Positions 54,912 through 61,568 of a DNA stretch of 64,000 nt are shown piece by piece. This DNA comes from Candidatus Zixiibacteriota bacterium (GTDB lineage Bacteria; Zixibacteria; MSB-5A5; GN15; FEB-12): contig JACZXB010000001.1 of the NCBI GenBank assembly GCA_022571845.1, positions 523,037-587,036 of the forward strand. The letters run 5' to 3'. Position 1 is the stretch's first letter; each line of letters starts with the position of its first letter. The notes below the pieces were generated by a model. The model ran no database searches. It saw nothing but the letters and a program-made list of their open reading frames with translations, and had not been told where the DNA came from. The position numbers were made by a program, and so were the translations under genes.

Positions 54912-55634
54912 ATGCATTCCAAAGGAATTCTTTATTTAGTACCAACTCCGATTGGAAATCTCGAGGATATCACAATCCGGGCGATGAAAATTTTGGGCGA
55001 AGTTGACATCATCGCCTGCGAGGATACCCGCCGCACCGGACAGCTGCTGAGCAAGCTTCAGATTAAAAAGAAGAAGTTTATCAGCTACCATGATTTTAAT
55101 GAAAGCGGCAGAGCGGACCAGCTGCTTAATAGTCTAAACCAAGGACAATCTGTGGCGGTAGTGACCGATGCCGGCTCTCCCGGAATTTCAGACCCGGGCT
55201 ATCGAATTGTACGAACTGCCATTGAACATGATATTGAAATTGTACCGCTGCCGGGACCAAGCAGCGTCATTCCTGCCCTGACGGCGTCGGGACTGCCGAC
55301 TAACCGCTTCTTTTTTGAGGGCTACCTGTCGCACAAGTCTTCCGGGCGAAAAAAAAAGCTGGAAGAAATAAGAGAACTCTCTCACACGTTAATATTTTTT
55401 GAATCGCCACACAGGCTTATAAAATCATTAAACGATATGCACGAAATTTTGGGTGACCGCCGAGCTTGTGTTGCCCGGGAAATGACCAAAATACATGAAC
55501 AGTTTGTACGGGGTAAAATTTCTGAAATCTTAGAAAAATTTTCAAACCTGACAATTAAAGGTGAGATAATTATTGTTGTTGAAGGAAAGATTGAGCTAAA
55601 AGGTTCGAAAAAGAAAAATGACTTTGGTAAATAA
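54912..55634 (+). CDS. rsmI: 16S rRNA (cytidine-1402-2'-O)-methyltransferase RsmI
   Basis: This 240-residue protein belongs to the tetrapyrrole-methylase-fold family. Signatures are LYLVPTPIGNLEDITIRAM, CEDTRRTGQLLSKL, VVTDAGSPGISDPGYR, PLPGPSSVIPALTASGLPT and FFESPHRLIKSL. It methylates C1402 of 16S rRNA. The C-terminus overlaps the next gene by 17 bp. Confidence 0.96.
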   Translation: MHSKGILYLVPTPIGNLEDITIRAMKILGEVDIIACEDTRRTGQLLSKLQIKKKKFISYHDFNESGRADQLLNSLNQGQSVAVVTDAGSPGISDPGYRIVRTAIEHDIEIVPLPGPSSVIPALTASGLPTNRFFFEGYLSHKSSGRKKKLEEIRELSHTLIFFESPHRLIKSLNDMHEILGDRRACVAREMTKIHEQFVRGKISEILEKFSNLTIKGEIIIVVEGKIELKGSKKKNDFGK

Positions 55635-56532
55635 ATTCTATCCCTTCGATAAAATTATAATCATCTATGCCCTTTTGATGGTCCTCATAATCATCACCTT
55701 CGGACGACCTCTGACAGATTATACTGATGAGATATTATTGTACTTGCTGGCAGCAGCTGTCTCTTTTCTGATAGCAATGTTTGTAGATGAGTCAAAAGGG
55801 CGCTGGGCTATGCTGGTCAGGCTGATATATAGCGGTGTTTTATTCGCTTTTTTTTACAGGATTACCAGCGGAACTATGTTTCTGCTCTTTGATCGGTTTT
55901 TGGATTATCAAATAGTCGGTCTGGAGCAAGCTATCTATGGAGTAAGCCTGACATTATACATTGATGAACATCTGCTGACACCGGTTGTGACCGAAATCTT
56001 ATCTTTCAGTTATTTCTGCTACTATCCCATGGTTCCGGTATTCATGTTTACCCTGTTTTTTAAGAGAGATTACGATATTCTCAAACATTTTTTGGCAGCA
56101 GCATCTCTGACCTATTTCGTTTCTTATCTGCTTTTCTTTTTATATCCGGTCGAAGGACCGCGCTGGCATTTTGCCGGACAATATCTGAATCAAATCGACG
56201 GCTACTTCTTTCGCTATCTGGTAGAAGTTGTAATCGATAACAGCGCTGTCAGAGGCGGCTGCATGCCCTCATCACATACCGGAATCGCTATTTTGATAAT
56301 GATGTACTGTTTCAAACATTACCCGCTCTGGGGACGAATCCTGCTGCCGATTGTAATCGGACTCTCTTTAGGAACTATTTGGGGGCGGTTTCATTATGTA
56401 AGCGATGTTTATGTTGGCGCGGCCATAGCGATAGCCGCTTATTACTTAGTGCAAAAAAAATATCCGGCCTGGACTGCTGACGAGTATAAGTTGTTGAACG
56501 AACAAAAACTGAAAGCTGATTATGTGTCCTGA
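55618..56532 (+). CDS. PAP2-family integral membrane phosphatase
   Basis: This 304-residue protein has about seven membrane helices. The phosphatase motifs are PVEGPRWHF, then GGCMPSSHTGIAI (motif 2, catalytic His) and GRFHYVSDVYVGAAIA (motif 3). Family members dephosphorylate lipid phosphates such as undecaprenyl pyrophosphate or phosphatidate, on the outer face of the inner membrane. An inositol-phosphotransferase-type role (DUF2156-independent PAP2 group) is also possible. It overlaps rsmI upstream and lgt downstream, so the three are one translational unit. Confidence 0.88.
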   Translation: MTLVNKFYPFDKIIIIYALLMVLIIITFGRPLTDYTDEILLYLLAAAVSFLIAMFVDESKGRWAMLVRLIYSGVLFAFFYRITSGTMFLLFDRFLDYQIVGLEQAIYGVSLTLYIDEHLLTPVVTEILSFSYFCYYPMVPVFMFTLFFKRDYDILKHFLAAASLTYFVSYLLFFLYPVEGPRWHFAGQYLNQIDGYFFRYLVEVVIDNSAVRGGCMPSSHTGIAILIMMYCFKHYPLWGRILLPIVIGLSLGTIWGRFHYVSDVYVGAAIAIAAYYLVQKKYPAWTADEYKLLNEQKLKADYVS

Positions 56533-57331
56533 ATTATTTAGCATTGGCCCCTTTCCTATCCGAAGTTTTGGTCTGGCCCTGGCGATTTCTTTTTTTCTCG
56601 CTGTTTTCTATGTCAAAAAAACGACTACGCGGGACAATATACCGTTCGACCCGTTTCTAAATATCGCTTATATCCTGATAATCGGCGGAATAATAGGGGC
56701 GCGGCTATCATATATTCTATTGCATTTGAGTGACTTCTCGGGGCGATGGCTGGATACTTTTAATCCCTTCAGTTCGGACGGATTCGGTATTACCGGATTA
56801 AATCTGTACGGCGGCGTGCTACTGGCAATAGTCGCCTCATGGGGTTACTGCCGTATGAAGAAGATGAATGTCCTGGAAGTCTTCGACTATTTTGCACCTA
56901 CTCTGGGACTCGGTCTGGGCATTACCCGCATCGGCTGTTTTCTAAACGGCTGCTGCTTCGGGACGCCGACTGATTCTTTTCTGGGAGTCTCTTTCCCCGA
57001 CGGTTCTCTGCCGTTTTATGTTTTTGGAAATCAACACTTGCACCCGGCGCAAATTTATTCATCCATTTACGGACTGATACTGTTTGGTGTTCTCCACTAC
57101 ATTTTGAAAAATAAAAAATTCCATGGACAGGCGGTAGCAATTCTCTTTATGGTCGAGGCTCTGTTCAGATTTGGAATAGAGTACGTGCGCTACTACGAAG
57201 ACGCCATGTATTTCAGCCTGGGCTCTCTTGAGCCTACTTATAATCAAGTTGTGTCAATAGCCCTCTTCATACTTGGTGCGGCCATTTATTACTATCGCAG
57301 TAAAAAAGCCAAAGAGCAGATCAGAGAGTAA
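56522..57331 (+). CDS. lgt: Phosphatidylglycerol-prolipoprotein diacylglyceryl transferase
   Basis: This 269-residue protein has seven membrane helices. Lgt signatures include ISFFLAVFYVKK, IIGGIIGARLSYIL, GITRIGCFLNGCCFGTP and FRFGIEYVRYYED. It attaches the diacylglyceryl group to lipobox cysteines; the SPFH lipoprotein candidate in this window would be a substrate. The last codons (KEQIRE, stop) lie in a 13-bp sequence that is repeated 75 bp downstream, suggesting that the original end was altered by a small insertion. Confidence 0.96.
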   Translation: MCPELFSIGPFPIRSFGLALAISFFLAVFYVKKTTTRDNIPFDPFLNIAYILIIGGIIGARLSYILLHLSDFSGRWLDTFNPFSSDGFGITGLNLYGGVLLAIVASWGYCRMKKMNVLEVFDYFAPTLGLGLGITRIGCFLNGCCFGTPTDSFLGVSFPDGSLPFYVFGNQHLHPAQIYSSIYGLILFGVLHYILKNKKFHGQAVAILFMVEALFRFGIEYVRYYEDAMYFSLGSLEPTYNQVVSIALFILGAAIYYYRSKKAKEQIRE

Positions 57332-57401
57332 GGTGACGTACCAGAAGATGGGGCAGATGAGGACACGCCATAGGCGGCCACCCACAGAGAGCAGATCAGA
57401 G
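57314..57401. repeat. 13-bp direct repeats flanking a 62-bp segment at the lgt 3' end
   Basis: GAGCAGATCAGAG occurs at 57314-57326, the last codons of lgt, and again at 57389-57401. The 62 bp between contain the GACACGCCATAGGCGGCCAC stretch and replace the original stop. From the second copy the frame would read EQIRV-stop. The pattern is that of a small inserted element with a duplicated target, or of local duplication. Confidence 0.6.
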
Positions 57402-57432
57402 TTTAAGCGCTTACTGAAAAAGTTCCATATCA

Positions 57433-57510
57433 GTCATTGCGAGCGTAGCGCGGCAATCTCAATCGTTGAGGCACTGAAGATTGCTTCGTCACTTCGCTCC
57501 TCGAAATGAC
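57433..57510. repeat. Imperfect palindromic interspersed repeat (GTCATTGCGAG type)
   Basis: GTCATTGCGAGCGTAGCG opens the element and CACTTCGCTCCTCGAAATGAC closes it, with GCAATC/GATTGC inside. This palindrome type recurs in many unrelated bacterial genomes; that statement comes from memory of such elements. No gene is encoded. It lies between the convergent lgt and ABC transporter genes. Confidence 0.75.
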
Positions 57511-57535
57511 GTAACGGAATTTTTTTAACAGCGCC

Positions 57536-59332
57536 TTAAGCGCTGACCTGCTCCTCAAGTTCATAGCGGTGATAGATTTTGGCGTACTCGCCGCCGCTGC
57601 TAATCAGCTGGTCATGCTTACCTATTTCAATAATGTGTCCATTTTCAAAAACATATATCATATCCACACTCTGCAGAGTGTCAGGGCGGTGGGTAATCAG
57701 TAATGCCGTCATATCCGGCATTACCTGATGTAAGCGGTCCCATAAAGCGGCTTCGGTGGCAGAATCAAGCGCCGAAGTACAGTCATCGAGAATCAGAATC
57801 CTCGGTTTTCCGACCAAAGCCCTGGCCAAGGCCAGCCGCTGCTTTTGCCCGCCGGAGATAGCCATGCCGCGAGTGCCAATGGCAGTATCTATTCCGTCAG
57901 GGAATGATTCGATATCACTCTTTAGCTGAGATATATCTATGGCCCATTCTAACAGTGTATCACTGATTCCTTGGCGGCCAAATGTAATATTGTTTCTGAC
58001 ACTGTCGCTAAACAAAGCCGGTTCCTGTGGAACATAACCGACGACGCGCCTGAGATCTTCGAGCTTATATTCACGCAAATCTCTGCCGTCCAGTTTGACA
58101 GAGCCCTCTGTCGGGTCAACTAACCGAGGCACTAAGTTTATCAGCCAAGTTTTGCCGGAGCCGACCCGTCCGACTAAGGCTACTGTCTGACCGGCTTTGA
58201 TTTCAAAATTGATGTTGCTCAAAATCGGATTTCTTGAATCAGGAAAGGCAAAATGGACAGATTCAAAAGAAAGCTGCGCTTTCACATCCGGGCCGATTGT
58301 TTCCGTTCCTCTATCTTCAATCATAGCCGGTACATTTTCCAGCTCTAACAACCGATTAATTGAAACAGCCGACTGCCGGGATTTTACCAAAAACTGTCCG
58401 ATATCAAACATCGGAAACACTAACCAGACCACGTAATAAATAAATGTCGCCATTCCGCCCAGAGTCAAATCGGAATAAAGCACTTTGTAGCCGCCGGCCA
58501 GCAGTACTATGACTACCCCCAACTGCCAGATATAGCCATAGAGCGAATCGACAACTGTGGTCGCCTTTACAGATATAATTTCAGCGTTGCGGCGTTCCAA
58601 GGCTGTACCAGCGAACTTTTTCTTTTGCACGTTCTCCCTCACGTAGGCTTTGACAACTCGTATTCCGGAAAAGCAAGCCTCCATGACATCATTAAATTTA
58701 GAAATCGAGGCCTGCAGCGCGTCATAACGCTTTTCCAAAATGGAGCTGGTGAAAAAGAAAATTAAAATCAAAAGAGGCAAAGGACCGGCTGTCCACAAAG
58801 TCAAAACCGGATCGATTGTCAGCATCATGGCCAATATAAATGTTACCTGAAGCAGCGCTTCGTAAGTACGAAATATCCCTGAACAGGCGAACCAGGAAAG
58901 TTTGTCGGCCACATCGTCGGTCATACGGGTAATCAGGTCTCCGGTACGAAAGCGGCCAAAGAAATCCGGCCCCTTTTTAGTTACACCGTCAAAAGAATAT
59001 TGACGAAACTTCCACTCCAGACGGCAGTTCATCCAGGCTCTGGCCGACTGAAAGCAGGCATAAAGGCTGAAAGTAATCAATCCTCCGATAATAAAGACCA
59101 GCCCGAACGAAGTCCCCGGCTCAAAATCCAGACAACCGCCCCAGTCGACAACCAGCTGCGCCAGCCAATGTGCCGGAACCTGTCCGCTGCGAGTGTAGTC
59201 CACCGAAAATCCGAGCATCAGCGGAATGCCAACATTGATAAAGGCGTGCAGCGGCGTTAGTATTAATAGAATTGACAGAATCAGTGGGTGACCGCGATAG
59301 AATTGCAGCAGCCACTTTAATTTATGTAACAT
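57536..59332 (-). CDS. ABC exporter half-transporter, degenerate-site subunit
   Basis: This 598-residue protein has an N-terminal six-helix membrane domain (to about 330) and a C-terminal ATPase. Walker A is GRVGSGKTWLINL, the Q-loop YVPQEPALFSDS, the signature ISGGQKQRLALARAL, Walker B ILILDDCTSALD and the H-loop LITHR. The catalytic glutamate after Walker B is Asp, as in the degenerate half of heterodimeric exporters such as TM287/288 or BmrCD. The start overlaps the end of the partner gene by 11 bp. Substrate unknown; it may be lipid, drug or peptide. Confidence 0.92.
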   Translation of the reverse strand: MLHKLKWLLQFYRGHPLILSILLILTPLHAFINVGIPLMLGFSVDYTRSGQVPAHWLAQLVVDWGGCLDFEPGTSFGLVFIIGGLITFSLYACFQSARAWMNCRLEWKFRQYSFDGVTKKGPDFFGRFRTGDLITRMTDDVADKLSWFACSGIFRTYEALLQVTFILAMMLTIDPVLTLWTAGPLPLLILIFFFTSSILEKRYDALQASISKFNDVMEACFSGIRVVKAYVRENVQKKKFAGTALERRNAEIISVKATTVVDSLYGYIWQLGVVIVLLAGGYKVLYSDLTLGGMATFIYYVVWLVFPMFDIGQFLVKSRQSAVSINRLLELENVPAMIEDRGTETIGPDVKAQLSFESVHFAFPDSRNPILSNINFEIKAGQTVALVGRVGSGKTWLINLVPRLVDPTEGSVKLDGRDLREYKLEDLRRVVGYVPQEPALFSDSVRNNITFGRQGISDTLLEWAIDISQLKSDIESFPDGIDTAIGTRGMAISGGQKQRLALARALVGKPRILILDDCTSALDSATEAALWDRLHQVMPDMTALLITHRPDTLQSVDMIYVFENGHIIEIGKHDQLISSGGEYAKIYHRYELEEQVSA

Positions 59333-61139
59333 TAGTCAGTGCTCCGTTCTTATTTTTAAATTGCAGATGGAACAGTTTTGAATAGTAGCCATCGGCAAGT
59401 ATCAACTCTGTATGCGTGCCTCGTTCGACAATTTCACCTTTGCGAATCACCAGAATCTGGTCAACATCGAGAATCGTCGACAAACGGTGCGCGATAATAA
59501 TTGAAGTGCGTCCGCTGGTTAATTTTTTAAGCGAATTCTGAATCGTTCGCTCTGTTTCCGGGTCAACCGAACTGGTCGCTTCGTCTAATATCAGCAGCTC
59601 CGGGTCAAACGCCAGAGCCCGGGCAAATGACAGAAGCTGCCTTTCGCCACGGCTGAAATTGGCGCCTTTTTCGGAAACTTTAGTCTTATACCTGTCTGGC
59701 AGCTTTTCGATAAACTTGTCAGCTGCTACTGTTTTGGCAGCGGCTTCTATCTGGCTGCTGCCGATTTCTTCAGCCTCAAGACCAATATTTTCGGCGATGT
59801 CCCCCGGAAAAAGAATTATGTCCTGAAGCACCAAAGCAAATCTCTTACGCAGCTCCGAGGTAGCGATAGTCCTGATATCAACACCATCGATAGTGATGCG
59901 TCCTTCTTGAGGGTCATAAAACCTGAACATCAGATTAACAACCGTGCTTTTGCCGCCTCCGGTAACACCTGCCAGCGCTACCCGGGAACCGGCTGGTATT
60001 TCAAAGCTGACATCTCTTAGCACATAGTTGTCATCATCGTTATAAGAAAACGAAACGTTCTCAAACCGAATCGCATCTTTTAGTCCCGGCCAGGCTACTG
60101 GATTAGCCGCATCAGTCAGGCGAGGTTCTATCTCCAGCAGCCCGAATATTCTTCTGGCGCCAGCCAGGCCTTTCTGGAAATTCCCCAGTTGGTCGGCGGT
60201 TCTGGCTATCGGGTCAAACTCGCGCCAGATTAGCAAAATAAACAGGACGATGATTCCGGGAGAGACTGCCAGCCAGGCGCCCAAAAGAAGCGTGATGCCA
60301 ATCTTTACGTACTCCAAATAAAAAAGCAGATTAAAAAAGAGCACTACCGATACATTCACGAAAGCATCTTCTTTGAATTTACGCTGGTTGGCGTCGTAGA
60401 CTTTCTTCTTGGTGTAATCGCCACGGTGGAATATCTGAACGATTGACATCCCCTGCAAAAATTCTGTAAGAGTAGCGGTAACTTCGGCCATCCTTCGCCT
60501 GACTATCAAAAAGCGATGGCTGGTTAATTTATGAAAAACCCAGATCATAATGATTAGCACAGGCATGACAGTTAGTAAGGCCAGCGCCAGCCGCCACTCT
60601 TTGTAAAACATGACCGCAAAAATTCCGAATATCAAAAGCAAATCTCCGATTACTAACACAACTGTATTGGTGAACAAGAGACGCAGCGATTCTGTGTCAG
60701 ATTCTATGCGGGACATCAGCCGTCCGACCGGATTCTTGTCAAAAAATGAAACATCAAGTGACAGCACATGGTCAAACAGCTTCTCTTTTAAATCGAGCAT
60801 GATGTCCTGGCCGACAGTCTCAAGCTTCACCCGCTGATAATATTGCATCACTATTGTTGCTAGCTGAATTGCGACAATCGCCAGGCCGAGCACTATGATA
60901 GGCTTGAACTCTCGCAAGGCCGGCTCCAGCTCCAGCTGCCTTACTAGCTGACCGTCTATCACCTGCTGTACCAATATCGGCCAGAGCAGCGAAAGACCGG
61001 TCACTCCACCAAGAAGAGCCAGAGCAGCGTACAGCCTTTTTTTATGTGCTCTTAAGAACGGCAGCAAATTCTTGAAGGCAGCGACAATGCTTAAGTCGCT
61101 GCTGTGAATCTGTTCGTCTTCGTATAATTCCCTACTCAT
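59322..61139 (-). CDS. ABC exporter half-transporter, catalytic-site subunit
   Basis: This 605-residue protein has six membrane helices (to about 340) followed by the ATPase. Walker A is GVTGGGKSTVVNL, the Q-loop ALVLQDIILFPGD, the signature FSRGERQLLSFARAL (Ser-Arg-Gly-Glu instead of Ser-Gly-Gly-Gln), Walker B LLILDEATSSVDPETE with the catalytic Glu, and IIIAHRLSTI. It supplies Walker A/B and H-loop residues, including the intact catalytic Glu; its altered signature motif faces the partner's degenerate site. It is the first of the two overlapping ABC genes, downstream of a small peptide gene and its terminator. Confidence 0.93.
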   Translation of the reverse strand: MSRELYEDEQIHSSDLSIVAAFKNLLPFLRAHKKRLYAALALLGGVTGLSLLWPILVQQVIDGQLVRQLELEPALREFKPIIVLGLAIVAIQLATIVMQYYQRVKLETVGQDIMLDLKEKLFDHVLSLDVSFFDKNPVGRLMSRIESDTESLRLLFTNTVVLVIGDLLLIFGIFAVMFYKEWRLALALLTVMPVLIIMIWVFHKLTSHRFLIVRRRMAEVTATLTEFLQGMSIVQIFHRGDYTKKKVYDANQRKFKEDAFVNVSVVLFFNLLFYLEYVKIGITLLLGAWLAVSPGIIVLFILLIWREFDPIARTADQLGNFQKGLAGARRIFGLLEIEPRLTDAANPVAWPGLKDAIRFENVSFSYNDDDNYVLRDVSFEIPAGSRVALAGVTGGGKSTVVNLMFRFYDPQEGRITIDGVDIRTIATSELRKRFALVLQDIILFPGDIAENIGLEAEEIGSSQIEAAAKTVAADKFIEKLPDRYKTKVSEKGANFSRGERQLLSFARALAFDPELLILDEATSSVDPETERTIQNSLKKLTSGRTSIIIAHRLSTILDVDQILVIRKGEIVERGTHTELILADGYYSKLFHLQFKNKNGALTNVT

Positions 61140-61171
61140 TATCTGAAAGCCTTTATTTTATCAAAATTTAA

Positions 61172-61210
61172 CAAAAAAAATCCCGCTTTAACCATCTGGC
61201 AAAAGCGGGC
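61172..61210 (-). terminator. Rho-independent terminator between the 39-aa peptide and the ABC exporter genes
   Basis: Stem CCCGCTTT/AAAGCGGG with a 12-nt loop is followed on the minus strand by eight T. It lies 26 bp after the peptide stop and 33 bp before the exporter start, so it would limit read-through from the peptide promoter into the exporter. A second palindrome, CAAAGA-AC-TCTTTG, is at 61213-61226. Confidence 0.85.
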
Positions 61211-61235
61211 TACAAAGAACTCTTTGTGAAATTTT

Positions 61236-61355
61236 TTACAAAGTAAATCCTTCTCCCCCGCTCGTTGTCAGGCCAAACGGCGATGCTGCTCTAATGCGCA
61301 GTTGATTCATACTATTGGCCACCTCCGTTACGGGTTGTGAAAGGAATTTTTTCAT
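61236..61355 (-). CDS. Small peptide (39 aa), possible exported or signalling peptide
   Basis: ATG at 61355 to TAA at 61236 encodes 39 residues beginning MKKFLSQPVTEVANSMNQL and ending in SPFGLTTSGGEGFTL. It has no cysteine and no membrane helix. A Gly-Gly pair precedes the last five residues. A promoter-like TTGACA/18/TTATTT lies just upstream, and a terminator follows 26 bp after the stop, so it has the outline of a complete short gene. An AGGA ribosome site lies at a longish spacing. It is followed on the same strand by the heterodimeric ABC exporter. I do not recognise a family. A peptide-exporter pair is inferred from position only; no modifying enzyme or peptidase is nearby. Confidence 0.55.
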   Translation of the reverse strand: MKKFLSQPVTEVANSMNQLRIRAASPFGLTTSGGEGFTL

Positions 61356-61378
61356 CTTATTATCATCCTAATTGATAT

Positions 61379-61408
61379 AAATAAGGTCAGTTCTTGAAAA
61401 GATGTCAA
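61379..61408 (-). promoter_or_regulatory. Probable promoter of the 39-aa peptide gene
   Basis: On the minus strand TTGACA (61408-61403), an 18-nt spacer and TTATTT (61384-61379) form a vegetative-type promoter about 24 bp before the ATG at 61355. Confidence 0.5.
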
Positions 61409-61491
61409 GATTAAATTTTTGACTGAATTAAATATTTTGTAGGAGTGAAACAGTCCGAATTGATATCCTGACATCGCTTACTGATTAGAGT

Positions 61492-61520
61492 TTGCCTGCA
61501 TGGATTGTATGACCTATCTT
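61492..61520 (+). promoter_or_regulatory. Possible promoter of the kinase gene
   Basis: TTGCCT (61492-61497), a 17-nt spacer and TATCTT (61515-61520) precede the kinase ATG at 61569. AGGA lies at about 61556-61559. Weak consensus match. Confidence 0.35.
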
Positions 61521-61568
61521 GTAAAACGTTGTTAAGATAGCGCTCACTCCAAGCTAAGGAAAATTTTG

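Noticed and set aside
57332..57535. Possible CRISPR or tRNA-like remnant after lgt
   Set aside because: There are no regular repeat-spacer units and no cloverleaf; the palindrome fits an interspersed repeat.
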